Part shown: one piece after another, positions 7,749 to 17,108 of the stretch
How positions within the stretch are numbered: position 1 is the stretch's first letter
Layout of the letters: every line of letters begins with the position of its first letter
NCBI GenBank assembly: GCA_963763475.1
Contig: CAVXOR010000004.1
Coordinates: 372,001-436,000, forward strand
Length of the DNA: 64,000 nucleotides
Source: AC-32 sp963763475
Lineage (GTDB): Bacteria > Actinomycetota > Thermoleophilia > Gaiellales > Gaiellaceae
Direction of reading: 5' to 3'
The notes under the pieces: model-generated
Seen by the model: the letters and a program-made list of their open reading frames with translations, nothing else
Databases searched by the model: none
What the model was told of the DNA's origin: nothing
Made by a program: the position numbers and the translations under genes

Positions 7749-9838
7749 GCACGACCGAGAGCAGCGAAGCCGCCGATCGAGCGCGACGACTCCAGCGCGT
7801 CGCCGAGCTCCTGGCCGAGGCGGTCACGCCGCAGGAGGTGCTCGACTCGATCCTGACCGAAGGAGTGAAGGCCGCCGAGGCCCGCGCCGGCGCGATCGGC
7901 GTCCTCAGCGAGGACGGCACCACCGTCGAGCTGCTCGCCCAGCGGGGCTACGACGCGTCGGCGATGACCGGCTGGACGAGCTTCCCGCTCGAGGCCCAGG
8001 TGCCGATGTCGGACGTGATCCGCACCGGCGAGGCGCTCTTCCTCGCGTCGGTGCAGGAGCGCAACGAGCGCTACCCCGCGCTCTCGGACCAGGGCCAGGA
8101 CGGGCACGCGCTCGTCGTCGTTCCGCTCGCGGTCGAGGGTCGCGTGTTCGGCGCGATGTCGCTCTCGTTCGACCGCGACGTCTTCTTCGAGCCTGACCGT
8201 CGCGAGATGAAGCTGACGCTCGCACGGCAGGCGGCCCAGGCGCTCGCCCGCTCCCGCCTGTACGCGGCCGAGCAGGCGCTGCGCCAGCGAATGACCTTCC
8301 TCGCGGAGGCGAGCGAGTTGCTCGCGTCCTCGCTCGACTACAACCACACGCTCGGCCAGGTGGCGAAGCTCAGCGTCCCGGGCCTCGCCGACTGGTGCAC
8401 GGTCGACGTCGTGGGCCCCGACGGGGAGGTCGAGCGGCTGGCGGTCGCGCACCAAGACCCCGACAAGGTCCGCTGGGCCTACGAGCTGCAGGAGCGCTAC
8501 CCGCCCGACCCCGATGCGCCCACCGGCGTCACCCATGTCCTGCGCACGGGCGAGCCCGAGTTCTTCCCGTTCATCCCCGAGAAAGTGCTGGAAGAGGCGA
8601 TCGGCGACGACGAGGAGCTGCGCCGAATCGTGGACGAGCTCGGGCTGAAGTCCACGATCTGCGTGCCCCTGATCGCGCGCGGTCGGACGCTCGGCGCGGT
8701 AACCCTGATCGCCGCCGAGACGCATCCGCCCTACACGCAGGCCGACTTCGAGCTGGCGAAAGAGCTCGCCCGCCGGGCCGCGGTCTCGGTCGACAACGCG
8801 CGGCTGTACCGAGAGGCGGAGCGCGGCGCGAATGCCGCCCTGGCACTCGCGTACGTGGCGGACGGCGTCGCTCTGCTCGACACGGAGGGCCGCGTGCGCC
8901 ACTGGAACCCGGCCGCAGCGGCGATCACCGGGGTCGACGGGGACGAGGCGATCGGGCGCCAGGTCGCGGAGGTGGTTCCCGCCTGGGACGCGCTCACCGC
9001 GCACGTGCCGCTCGTTCCCCCCGGCGGCGCCGCGCGACCGGTCACCGTGCCGATCGTGCTGGAGGGCCGCGAGCGCTGGGTCGCGGTCTCGGGCGTCGAC
9101 TTCGGCGACGGCACGGTCTACGCGCTGCAGGACGTGACCGAGGAGCACGCGCTCGAGAAGACCCGCAGCGACTTCGTCGCCACCGCCTCGCACGAGCTGC
9201 GCACGCCGTTGGCCGCGGTCTACGGGGCCGTCCGGACGCTGCGGCGCGACGACGTGCAGTTGTCCGACCACGACCGGGCCCAGTTCCTGGAGATGATCGA
9301 GTCCGAGGCCACGCGGCTCGCCAGGATCGTCGACCAGATCCTGCTCGCCGGCCAGCTCGACGCCGACGCGGTGGAGCTCGAGGTGATCGAGTGCGATCCG
9401 AAGCAAGTGGCCGCCGGCGTGATCGAGTCGGCCGCGATCCACGTGCCGGAGACGATCTCGCTCGACCTCAACGTCGACAGGTCGGAGCCGATCCGCTGCG
9501 ACGAGAACAAGCTCCGGCAGGTGCTCGTCAACCTCGTGGACAACGCCGTCAAGTACTCGCCCGGCGGCGGCCGGGTCGAATTGCGCGTGCGGAGCTCGAA
9601 CGGCTCGTGCCTGATCGAGGTGGCGGACGAGGGGCTCGGTATCCCCGACGACGAGCGCGAGCGGATCTTCGAGAAGTTCTACCGGCTCGACCCCCAGCAA
9701 ACCCAGGGCGTCGGCGGCAGCGGGCTCGGCCTCTACATCTGCCGCGAGCTGGTCGAGCGGATGAATGGCAGCCTGCACGTCGAGTCGGAGCCCGGCAAGG
9801 GCTCGCGCTTCACGGTCGACCTGCCGCTGCGCCGCTAG
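7745..9838 (+). CDS. GAF-GAF-PAS hybrid sensor histidine kinase
   Basis: About 697 residues without membrane helices. Two GAF domains (roughly residues 25-175 and 190-355) and a PAS domain (about 360-465, containing DGVALLDTEGRVRHWNPAAA) precede HisKA (phospho-His in ATASHELRTPLAAVYG) and a full HATPase domain (NLVDNAVKYS, VADEGLGIPDDE, GGSGLGLYICRELV). The GTG start overlaps the receiver gene, which is the likely phosphorylation target. A kinase gene of the StrB family starts directly after its stop. The ligands of the GAF domains are unknown. Confidence 0.93.
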   Translation: MSTTESSEAADRARRLQRVAELLAEAVTPQEVLDSILTEGVKAAEARAGAIGVLSEDGTTVELLAQRGYDASAMTGWTSFPLEAQVPMSDVIRTGEALFLASVQERNERYPALSDQGQDGHALVVVPLAVEGRVFGAMSLSFDRDVFFEPDRREMKLTLARQAAQALARSRLYAAEQALRQRMTFLAEASELLASSLDYNHTLGQVAKLSVPGLADWCTVDVVGPDGEVERLAVAHQDPDKVRWAYELQERYPPDPDAPTGVTHVLRTGEPEFFPFIPEKVLEEAIGDDEELRRIVDELGLKSTICVPLIARGRTLGAVTLIAAETHPPYTQADFELAKELARRAAVSVDNARLYREAERGANAALALAYVADGVALLDTEGRVRHWNPAAAAITGVDGDEAIGRQVAEVVPAWDALTAHVPLVPPGGAARPVTVPIVLEGRERWVAVSGVDFGDGTVYALQDVTEEHALEKTRSDFVATASHELRTPLAAVYGAVRTLRRDDVQLSDHDRAQFLEMIESEATRLARIVDQILLAGQLDADAVELEVIECDPKQVAAGVIESAAIHVPETISLDLNVDRSEPIRCDENKLRQVLVNLVDNAVKYSPGGGRVELRVRSSNGSCLIEVADEGLGIPDDERERIFEKFYRLDPQQTQGVGGSGLGLYICRELVERMNGSLHVESEPGKGSRFTVDLPLRR

Positions 9839-10720
9839 GTGCTCCACGTCCCGGACGTCGTCCGCGAGAAGGCGCTCGCGGTCGGGGCTGCGGGGTGGCT
9901 CGACGACCTGCCGGACCTTGTCCGCGAGATCGAGCGGGACTGGCACATCGAGGTCGGTGAGGCGTTCCCGTTCTCGACCGAGGCGTTCGTCGCCGAGGTC
10001 GCCTGCGCCGACGGCACGCCGGCGGTCCTGAAGCTGATCGTCCCGCGCGACGGCGACGCGGCCGCTCGTGAGGCGATCGCGCTCCGCCTCGCCGACGGTG
10101 ACGGCTGCGCGCGACTGCTGCGAGAGGACCTCGAGCGCGGTGCGCTCCTGCTGGAGAAGCTCGGTCGATCGCTCGTGGAGCTCGGGCTGCCGCTGCGGAC
10201 CAGGCACGAGCTCCTCGTCGCCACGGCGCAGCGGGTGTGGCGGCCGGCGCCTGATTCGGGACTGCCCAGCGGTGACGAGAAGGCGCGCAGCCTCAGTCGA
10301 TTCATCGCCACGATGTGGGAAGAGCTCGGCGGTCCCTGCAGCCGTGCCGCGGTCGACCACGCACTCGAGTGCGCAGAGAACCGGCGGAACGCCCACCGAG
10401 ACGAAAGGGCCGTCCTCGTCCACGGCGACGTCCACCAGTGGAACACGCTCGAAGCGGCCGAGGGCTTCAAGCTGGTCGACCCGGACGGGCTGCTCGCCGA
10501 GCCCGAGTACGACCTCGGCATCATCATGCGCGAGGACCCGCTCGAAGGCGACCTACGGCAGCGCGCGGCGTGGCTGGCGGAGTGCACGGGCCTCGACGAG
10601 GAAGCCATCTGGGAATGGGGCGTCGTCGAGCGCGTCTCGACCGGCCTGCTCGCGACCCGCGTCTCCCTGCAGCCGATCGGCCGCCAGATGCTCGACGCTG
10701 CCGAGCGGATCGCCGGCTGA
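9839..10720 (+). CDS. StrB/APH(6)-like small-molecule phosphotransferase
   Basis: A 293-residue protein of the aminoglycoside/hydroxyurea kinase family. The catalytic loop is VLVHGDVHQWNTLEA and the metal-binding Asp is in KLVDPDGLLAEPEYDLG. The N-terminal lobe has FVAEVACADGTPAVLKLIVP in place of a classical P loop. Relatives phosphorylate streptomycin-type antibiotics, but chromosomal members often have unknown substrates. The GTG start directly follows the kinase stop, suggesting one transcript with the two-component pair. Confidence 0.85.
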   Translation: MLHVPDVVREKALAVGAAGWLDDLPDLVREIERDWHIEVGEAFPFSTEAFVAEVACADGTPAVLKLIVPRDGDAAAREAIALRLADGDGCARLLREDLERGALLLEKLGRSLVELGLPLRTRHELLVATAQRVWRPAPDSGLPSGDEKARSLSRFIATMWEELGGPCSRAAVDHALECAENRRNAHRDERAVLVHGDVHQWNTLEAAEGFKLVDPDGLLAEPEYDLGIIMREDPLEGDLRQRAAWLAECTGLDEEAIWEWGVVERVSTGLLATRVSLQPIGRQMLDAAERIAG

Positions 10721-10768
10721 CGGCCTAGCCCCGACGCGATACGTTTTCGTGAGCGGAGGAGGTGTCGG

Positions 10769-12615
10769 ATGCTGGACCGAGTCGTGCAGGTGCTGATCGT
10801 CGCGGCGGCAGTCCTCCTGCTGGGCGCGTCCGCACGGGCCTCGAGCAGCGACGACGTCACCTATAGCGGCTCGCGCGTTCACGTCTCGGCCTCGACCGTC
10901 GTCAGCTTCCGCGCGCTGGCGCGACACGAGCGCGCCGAGTACGCAGCGGCCGAGGAGAGCGAAGAGGCGCCAGAGCCCGAGGGAAAGGACGAGAACGAGG
11001 AGGAGGAACCGGAGCCGAACGTCCACTTCACCGTTCCATCGCCGCTGGTGGCCCCGCTGTCGCTGCAGACTCGAGGGTCCGTCGCCTCGCCCTACGTCTC
11101 AGGGAGCTTCCTCGCCCAGCCCGACGCGCCGGCCGTGGGCACGAGCAAGAACGAGACCCCGCCCGACACCAACGGCGCGGTCGGGCGCGACAAGTTGATG
11201 GTGCCGCTGAACAGCAACTACGTGATCCAGCGCAAGTCCGACGGTGCGATCCTGAGCAGGATCTCGATGACCGCCTTCTGGAAGCCGGTCGGTGCGCACA
11301 ACCCGTTCGATCCGCGGGTGCTCTACGACCCGTACAGCGACCGCTGGCTGGTCAGCGCGGCCGACGACCCGCTGCTGGCGAGCTCGCTGATCCTCTACGG
11401 GATCTCGGACACGGCCGACCCGCTGGGCACGTGGCATCTGTACGCGATCCACGCCGACGAGACCGGCGCGACCTGGGCCGACTTCCCGACCCTCGGCTTC
11501 AGCAGGACCACGGTCGCGATCGGCGTGAACATGTTCAACCGCAGCTCGCTCAACTACGTGCGCGGTCGGCTGATCGTGCTCGACTTCGCCCCACTGCGCG
11601 GCGGCACGGGCGGGAATCCAGTCGGGATCGACGTCCCCGGCGCCTTCGCGCTCCAGCCCGCGGTGACCAACTCGCCGACCGAGGCGACCTTGTACCTGGT
11701 CGAGAACCTCGACAGCCTCTCGGCGACCTACCGCTTCTGGTCGCTGAATGGGACGACGCTCACGCTCGTCGGCGGGCGCCCAGGACGAACCCGCTCGGCG
11801 CCTGGGCCTCGCCCGGCGCCTTCGACCTCCTTTCCCAGCCAGGGGGTGGCGGGATCAGCGCGGGCGACGCGCGCATCAGCAACGCGGTCTTCCGCAACGG
11901 CCACGTCTGGTACGCGCAGACGGTCGGTCTCCCGCCCGGCGGCACGGGCTACGCGGTCAGCACCGCCGTCCAGTGGGTGGAGCTCGACACGACCGGCGCG
12001 TTCGTCGAGGACGGCCGGATCGTGGACCCGCGGGCCAATCACTGGAACGGCGGGCACTCGTATGCCTTCGGGTCGATCGCGGTCAACGCCCGCAACGACG
12101 AGCTCGTCGGCTTCTCCGAGTTCGAGTCCGACGACTTCGCAGACGCCGGCTACGCGTTCCGCTCGGGCACGGACCCACCCGGCACGATGGGCGCGCCGGT
12201 CACGCTCAAGGACGGTGAGGGGCCGTACGTGAAGCGGCGCGAGGGCGACCGCAACCGCTGGGGCGACTACAGCGCCACTCAGGTCGACCCCTCGGACGAC
12301 CTGACGCTCTGGACGATCCAGGAGTATGCGCGCGTGCCAGTTGGCAAGGGCGACGAGTCGGGCCGCTGGGGCACCTGGTGGGGCCGTGTCGGCGGGGGCC
12401 CGCCGCTCGAGCACCCGAAGTGCGTCGTGCCGAAGGTGCTCGGCAAGCCGCTCGAGCAGGCGTGGCGGCGGATTGCCGCCGCGCACTGTCGCGTCGGCAA
12501 GGTGCGCCGCGTGCAGGCGGCGAAACGGCAGCGCGGAAGGGTCCTGCGGCAGACTCCAGGCCCCGGCCGCAGCTACCGGAGCGACACGAAGATCGACCTG
12601 CGCGTCGGCCGTTAG
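10769..12615 (+). CDS. Secreted beta-propeller-like protein with C-terminal PASTA domain, frame break near 11775
   Basis: A signal peptide (VQVLIVAAAVLLLGASARAS) leads to an acidic linker rich in Glu and Pro. A large extracellular domain follows, with DPRVLYDPYSDRWLVSA-type propeller strands. The frame opened at 10769 gives sensible sequence up to TLTLVGG. The sensible continuation, NPLGAWASPGAFDLLSQPGG and onward, is in another frame ending at 12615. One missing base in the GC run at about 11770-11780 explains this. The last 65 residues (CVVPKVLGKPLEQAWRRI ... TKIDLRVGR) form a PASTA domain, which binds cell wall. Cell-surface location is inferred. Confidence 0.78.
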
Positions 12616-12625
12616 GGTCTCCGCA

Positions 12626-13543
12626 GTGGGCGAATCGCTGCTGACCGTGGAGACCACAGACGGGCGCGAGCTCTCGTATGCGCTCTGGGGCGACCGGGAC
12701 GGCTTCCCGGTCTTCGCGCTGCACGGGACGCCCGGCTGCCGGCTCGAGCGCTGGCCTGACGAAGACGTCTACAAGCGGCTCGGAATCCTCCACATCACCC
12801 ACGACCGGCCGGGCTACGGCCGGTCGACCCGTCGCCCCGGAAGGCGCATCGCCGACGAGGCCGACGACGTGGCCGCGCTTGCCGACCAGCTCGGGCTGGA
12901 GCGCTTCGGCGTCACCGGCGCATCGGGCGGCGGTGCACACGCACTCGCATGCGCGGCGCTCCTGCCGGACCGGGTCGTGCGCGCTGCCTGCGTCGTGGGC
13001 GTCGCGCCACTCGGGGACGACGGGCTCGACAGGGACGCCTGGCTGGCGGACATGGATCCCGAGAACATCAAGGAGTTCGGGTGGGCGGAGGCCGGCGAGG
13101 AGGTGTTGGAGCCTGCGCTCGAGGCCGAGAACGCGAAGATCGCGGCACGGGTGGCCCACAACCCGTCCTCTGTGCTCGGGGATTTCGACCTGAGCGATTC
13201 GGACCGGCAGGAGCTGACGCGGCCGGAGCGGGTGCAGATCATCGGCGAGTCCTGGGCCGAGCACTCGGCGCGCGGCGTCGGAGGCTGGGTCGACGACGAT
13301 CTCGCGCACCTGCGGCCTTGGGGCTTCAACGTCGGCCAAATCACGGTTCCGGTCCTGATCCGCTACGGCACCACGGACGTGCTCGTTCCGCCCGCCCACG
13401 GCGAGTGGCTGGCCGCACACGTCCCCGGGTGCGTCGCCAAGGTCGACGGCGTGGCCGGCCACCTGGCCGGCGACCCCGAGCAGGAGATCGCCGAGATGGC
13501 GCGCTGGCTCCGGGACGGCGAGCCGCCGGCGGGAACCAGCTAG
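12626..13543 (+). CDS. Alpha/beta-hydrolase family protein
   Basis: About 305 residues with the alpha/beta-hydrolase fold. The oxyanion strand is FALHGTPGCRLER, the nucleophile elbow GASGGGAHA supplies Ser, the acid is probably in RYGTTDVLVP, and the His is in VAGHLAGD. The HGTPG start and missing signal peptide indicate a cytoplasmic esterase-like or epoxide-hydrolase-like enzyme; the substrate is unknown. The GTG at 12626 lies 10 bases after the preceding stop. Confidence 0.88.
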   Translation: MGESLLTVETTDGRELSYALWGDRDGFPVFALHGTPGCRLERWPDEDVYKRLGILHITHDRPGYGRSTRRPGRRIADEADDVAALADQLGLERFGVTGASGGGAHALACAALLPDRVVRAACVVGVAPLGDDGLDRDAWLADMDPENIKEFGWAEAGEEVLEPALEAENAKIAARVAHNPSSVLGDFDLSDSDRQELTRPERVQIIGESWAEHSARGVGGWVDDDLAHLRPWGFNVGQITVPVLIRYGTTDVLVPPAHGEWLAAHVPGCVAKVDGVAGHLAGDPEQEIAEMARWLRDGEPPAGTS

Positions 13544-13568
13544 TGCTGGTCGAGCTGCTCTAAGGCTC

Positions 13569-14237
13569 ATGAGCCGCGGGCGGTGGATGGCACTCTGCTT
13601 CGCCCTTGGGTCGGCTTGCTTCCTGATCGGCCCGTTTCCGGGCTACGCGCAACTGGTGGGCGAGTCGGCCGACGCGATCACCTTCTTCGTCGGCTCGATC
13701 CTGTTCACGGCCGGCGGCGGCCTGCAGAGCTGGCTGGCCTGGTCCGAACGGCGGTCGCCCGGTGGACGCGCGGACTGGTGGGCGGCCATCGTGCAATCCG
13801 CCGGGACCCTGTTCTTCAACGTCACGACGTACGAAGCGATGCACATCGCTTTGACGAGCCCCTCCTACGACAAGCTCGTCTGGCGGCCCGACTGGCGGGG
13901 GTCGATCTGCTTCCTCGTCTCGGGCACGATCGCCTACCTCGCCTCGGCTCGTCGTGGGTGGCTGCCGGCGCGCGGCGGTACAGGCTGGTGGCAGCCGGGC
14001 GTCAACCTGCTCGGCTGCATCTTCTTCGGAATTTCGGCCGTCGCCGGCTACGTCGTACCGTCGCACGGGTCGATGCTCGACCAGGCAGCGGCGAACTGGA
14101 ACACCGCGCTCGGCGCCGCGTGCTTCTTGGCCTGCGCACTCGACACGCTGCGCACGGACCGGGCTCGACGCCGACTTTCGGTATCGACACCCGAAGGTAC
14201 GCTCCCCCTGTGTTCCCGTGGATCCTCTTCGCCGTGA
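13569..14237 (+). CDS. Polytopic membrane protein, YrhK-like
   Basis: A 222-residue protein with about five hydrophobic segments (ALCFALGSACFLIGPFPGY, ITFFVGSILFTAGGGLQSW, SICFLVSGTIAYLAS, GVNLLGCIFFGISAVAGYV, ALGAACFLACAL). The GSACFLIGPFPGY and FFVGSILFTAG segments resemble the YrhK domain, a membrane domain of unknown function. The C-terminal tail overlaps the next small gene by 28 bases in another frame. Confidence 0.75.
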   Translation: MSRGRWMALCFALGSACFLIGPFPGYAQLVGESADAITFFVGSILFTAGGGLQSWLAWSERRSPGGRADWWAAIVQSAGTLFFNVTTYEAMHIALTSPSYDKLVWRPDWRGSICFLVSGTIAYLASARRGWLPARGGTGWWQPGVNLLGCIFFGISAVAGYVVPSHGSMLDQAAANWNTALGAACFLACALDTLRTDRARRRLSVSTPEGTLPLCSRGSSSP

Positions 14238-14425
14238 TCGCCGTGCCCCTGGTTGTGGTCGGCTTCGCGGCGACACGTCGCAGAACGGCCGCCGGAGAGC
14301 ATCCCCCGAGCGAAGACGCGCAGGCCAGAGCGCTGACGGAGCAGGAGTTCGCCGAGGCAGATGCCTACGAGGCGAAGTGGCACGAGCAGGACAAGGAGCG
14401 GTACCGCGAGGAGCGCTTGCCCTAG
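14210..14425 (+). CDS. Small single-span membrane protein
   Basis: A 71-residue protein: one N-terminal transmembrane helix (FPWILFAVIAVPLVVVGFAA), then a charged cytoplasmic tail rich in Glu, Lys and Arg (LTEQEFAEADAYEAKWHEQD). The GTG start lies inside the end of the previous gene. The family is not recognised. The switch from a helix to a clean charged tail and the in-frame stop before the next gene support a real gene. Confidence 0.6.
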   Translation: MFPWILFAVIAVPLVVVGFAATRRRTAAGEHPPSEDAQARALTEQEFAEADAYEAKWHEQDKERYREERLP

Positions 14426-14441
14426 GCGGGGGTCGTCGCCA

Positions 14442-15110
14442 GTGTGTGAGCTTCGAACAGGCTTGTGGCACTGGCAGGCGCCGCATCCCGAGTGGACGCC
14501 GGATCAGTGGTGGCCGCAGGCGGTCTCGTCCTACGCACTCGACGACGGGGCCCGGCTGCTCCTCTTCGACCCGCTCGCCGTGCCGGAGGAGATCCTCGAC
14601 CTCGCGGTCGAGCGCGAGCCGGTGGTGGTGCTCACCGCCCCATGGCACGAACGCGAGGCGCAGAGCCTGGTCGAGCGCTTCGGCGCGACCGTCTACACGC
14701 CGCCGCCCGACACCGCGGACGACCTCATACGGAAGTACGGCATCGCTCCGGAGCAGATCCCGGAGGGCTGGCACAGCCCCGACCTCGCGTGGCTCCTGAT
14801 CGAGGGCGTCGTAGAGTTCCACCTCTACGCAGCGGGTGACCGGCTTCCGATCGGTATCGAGGCGTTCCCGGGCCGGTCGCACAACGACCTCGTGCTCTGG
14901 ATCGAGCGTGTGAGCGCGGTCGTCGCCGGCGACTCACTGGTCGACTTCGGCCGCGGGTTCGAGGTGCCTCAGGAAGTGCTCCAGCACGGTGTCACGCGCG
15001 AGCAGGTGGTCGAGGACCTGAGGCCGCTGCTCGGATTGCCGGTCGAGCTCGTGCTGCCCGCGCACGGAGAACCGACAGACCGTGCCGCGCTCGAGGGCGC
15101 GCTTTCCTGA
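14442..15110 (+). CDS. Metallo-beta-lactamase-fold-like hydrolase, degenerate metal site
   Basis: About 222 residues. The fold order is that of an MBL hydrolase: LLLFDPLAVPEEIL, VVVLTAPWHEREAQSLVERF (in the position of HxHxDH), GHSPDLAW-like middle, FPGRSHNDLVLWI, VVAGDSLVDFG and VLPAHGEP. The usual HxHxDH motif is reduced to APWHERE, so only part of the metal ligands remain. It may bind one metal or none. GTG 14442 is the first start after the previous stop. Confidence 0.72.
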   Translation: MCELRTGLWHWQAPHPEWTPDQWWPQAVSSYALDDGARLLLFDPLAVPEEILDLAVEREPVVVLTAPWHEREAQSLVERFGATVYTPPPDTADDLIRKYGIAPEQIPEGWHSPDLAWLLIEGVVEFHLYAAGDRLPIGIEAFPGRSHNDLVLWIERVSAVVAGDSLVDFGRGFEVPQEVLQHGVTREQVVEDLRPLLGLPVELVLPAHGEPTDRAALEGALS

Positions 15111-15111
15111 G

Positions 15112-15885
15112 TCAGATCCGGTCGAGCGCGCGAGTGACCGAGGACGGGAGCAGCCTTCGCACGTCGCCGTCACGCTTCAGCTCATAGACGAACAGCGAGC
15201 CGGCGGCCCAGGCGGCCCCGAGACTCGCGCCGGCGAGCACGTCCGAGAGGTAGTGCACCTCGAGGTAGAGACGGCTGAAACAGATGAGTGCGACCAGCGC
15301 GACGTAGCCGACGCCTACGGCGACGCGCACTCGAAGATCTCGGGCTTGCGCTGCGAGCAGGTAGACGATGACGCCGTAGATGGCGGCACTACCGGCGGCG
15401 TGACCGCTGGGGAAGGAATACGTGTCCAGATGCACGTACGCCAACTCCGGGCGCGGCCTCTGAACCACGAGCTTGAACCCGGCGTTGAAGAGCTCGATCC
15501 CAGCGGCAGACACCGCGAGCAGCACGGCCTCATTGACCCGACGGCGACGAGCCAACCACACCGCCGCTGCCAGCACGACCAGGGCTAGCGTCGCAACGTT
15601 GCCGGCCCACGTGACGACCTTGAAGAACGAAACGAGAGCGCCGTTCGAGTGAACGTGGAGCCACCGGCTGAACTCGACGTCCCAGCGAACAAGCGCCTCG
15701 TTGTCGAGGTAGTCCTCGAGAACGTGCACGAACGCGTAGAGGGCGAGCGCGAATGCAGTCGCCAGCGCGACCTGCACCTGAAGCCGCGGGTCGTGGCGGC
15801 GCGACCAGATGCCCGCCAACCTGTCGGCCCTGAAGGGCGATTGTCGCGAGCGCGGCTGCGCGTGATGCACGGTGGGCGCGGCCAT
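15112..15885 (-). CDS. PAP2-superfamily membrane phosphatase
   Basis: About 257 residues with six membrane helices and all three phosphatase signature motifs: KLVVQRPRP, PSGH (in TYSFPSGHAAGS) and SRLYLEVHYLSDV with the catalytic His and its Asp. These enzymes remove phosphate from phosphatidic acid, undecaprenyl pyrophosphate or phosphatidylglycerol phosphate at the outer membrane face. The ATG at 15885 is chosen because the helices start soon after. It converges tail to tail with the MBL-like gene and is divergent from the NUDIX gene. Confidence 0.92.
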   Translation of the reverse strand: MAAPTVHHAQPRSRQSPFRADRLAGIWSRRHDPRLQVQVALATAFALALYAFVHVLEDYLDNEALVRWDVEFSRWLHVHSNGALVSFFKVVTWAGNVATLALVVLAAAVWLARRRRVNEAVLLAVSAAGIELFNAGFKLVVQRPRPELAYVHLDTYSFPSGHAAGSAAIYGVIVYLLAAQARDLRVRVAVGVGYVALVALICFSRLYLEVHYLSDVLAGASLGAAWAAGSLFVYELKRDGDVRRLLPSSVTRALDRI

Positions 15886-15949
15886 CGCGGCAGGGTACCT
15901 GCATCGCGTTACGACCAGTCGCAAACAGACCGAGGCGTACTCTCCGCAG

Positions 15950-16384
15950 GTGCGCACGGGTACGGAAGTGGCGGTGTTCGTAACTCGCAGGGATGGCTCG
16001 GAGGTTCTGATCCTCCATCGATCGGCCGCGCAAGGCGGCTACTGGCACGTTGTCGCCGGCGGCGTCGAAGTCGGCGAGACGGTGGCCGAGGCAGCCCGGC
16101 GCGAGTTGGAGGAGGAAACCGGACTGCTGGCGGAGCCCGCGGGCGGAGTCGACGTGGTCGAGTATGTCTACTCCCTGACGGAGGAGCCTGCGGATAGACG
16201 AAACCAGTACGACCCGTCGGTGGCCGAAGTCGAAGTAACGTGCTTCCACGTCGCCGCACCCGACGAGTGGGAACCGAGACTTGACTGGGAGCATGACGGT
16301 CACCGTTGGTGCGCGCCCCGCGAGGCGTTCGAGCTCCTGCGTTGGCCCGCGACCGCTCAGGCACTTCGGACGCTCTTGGTTTGA
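15950..16384 (+). CDS. NUDIX hydrolase
   Basis: A NUDIX domain with a complete box: GGVEVGETVAEAARRELEEE followed by TGL, matching GX5EX7REUXEEXGU. It probably cleaves a nucleoside diphosphate derivative; the last strand region (VAEVEVTCFHV, HDGHRWCAPREA) resembles dATP-type NUDIX proteins. GTG 15950 removes an unlikely N-terminal extension that would otherwise overlap the opposing phosphatase start. Confidence 0.88.
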   Translation: MRTGTEVAVFVTRRDGSEVLILHRSAAQGGYWHVVAGGVEVGETVAEAARRELEEETGLLAEPAGGVDVVEYVYSLTEEPADRRNQYDPSVAEVEVTCFHVAAPDEWEPRLDWEHDGHRWCAPREAFELLRWPATAQALRTLLV

Positions 16385-16414
16385 AAGCGGCCTAGCAGCC
16401 CCAGCCGAGCACCC

Positions 16415-16447
16415 TCGCGTGGGCGAGTGTTCCGTAATGACGCCTGA
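16415..16447 (+). repeat. Dispersed intergenic repeat, copy 1 (diverged)
   Basis: GCGTGGGCGAGTGTTCCG followed by TAATGACGCCTGA matches the family core in a diverged form, most like the copy at 49384. It lies just after the NUDIX gene. Confidence 0.5.
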
Positions 16448-16525
16448 ACGGCGACGCTGATTTTCGTCCAAGGCGAAGGTCCCACCTCTGAGAGGATCGC
16501 GCTTCCAATGACGATCGGAGAGCAC

Positions 16526-16620
16526 ATGCCCAGCGCCAGAGACGTGATCCTCAACCACATCGACGCGGTCAACGACCGTGACAGCGACGCCGATCCGTGG
16601 GCCGCCGATGGCGTAGGGTG
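16526..16620 (+). pseudogene. N-terminal remnant of an NTF2/SnoaL-like protein
   Basis: From ATG 16526 the frame reads MPSARDVILNHIDAVNDRD then DADPWAADG, the usual start of NTF2-like (SnoaL/DUF4440) proteins, and then loses similarity. It continues in frame into the next gene, whose own ribosome-binding site shows it starts independently. I read this as a gene cut after about 30 residues. Confidence 0.5.
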
Positions 16621-16657
16621 GACGGCACAACGACACGTTCGGACAGAGGAGGAAACG

Positions 16658-16933
16658 ATGGTCCTGGCAACGGCGAAGATCGGGGATTTCGACCGCTTCT
16701 GGAACACCTTCTCAACCAAGGGCGCTGAGAAGCGAAAGCAGCACGGTTGCAAGGGCGCGCACGTCTTTCGGGATCCAAACGAGAGTGACCGGGTTTGGGC
16801 GATCTTCGATTGGGACGAGGCGGGCTGGCAGAGCTTCACATCGGATCCCGAGGTCCCGGCGATCTTTCAGGAAGCCGGGTTTACGCAAGGTCCCCCCAAG
16901 TCGGCGGAGTTCATGCGGCAGCACGACGCCTAG
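16658..16933 (+). CDS. Small dimeric alpha/beta-barrel-like protein
   Basis: A 91-residue soluble protein (MVLATAKIGDFDRFWNTF ... KSAEFMRQHDA). The strand-helix pattern with RVWAIFDWDEAGWQSFTSDP resembles the ABM/EthD-type dimeric ferredoxin-like barrel. The start at 16658 is fixed by an excellent ribosome-binding site (AGAGGAGGAAACG before ATG). The frame is open further upstream only because it joins an NTF2-like remnant. Confidence 0.7.
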   Translation: MVLATAKIGDFDRFWNTFSTKGAEKRKQHGCKGAHVFRDPNESDRVWAIFDWDEAGWQSFTSDPEVPAIFQEAGFTQGPPKSAEFMRQHDA

Positions 16934-17032
16934 CAGGCCCGCCCCCGACTCCAATCATTCCTTCAGACTTACCGCCGACTGAGATCGGGCCGAACGGCGG
17001 GTGAGCCGAAGGGATAGAGAACCTCGCAGTCG

Positions 17033-17063
17033 CCTGGGCCCGCGTGCGCGAATGTCACTAGAG
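17033..17063 (+). repeat. Dispersed intergenic repeat, copy 2
   Basis: CCTGGGCCCGCGTGCGCG then AATGTCACTAGAG. It lies between two small plus-strand genes and differs from the core GGGCCAGCGTGCGGGAATG at two positions. Confidence 0.6.
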
Positions 17064-17108
17064 GCGCTCGGCAGGAACTGAACCCCCACCCCAGGTCGTT
17101 AGTACTTC

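Noticed and set aside
7148..10435. A 1095-codon open frame on the minus strand across the receiver/kinase/phosphotransferase genes
   Set aside because: It is antisense to three clear genes, has arginine/leucine-rich text without any family pattern, and results from GC-rich codon use.
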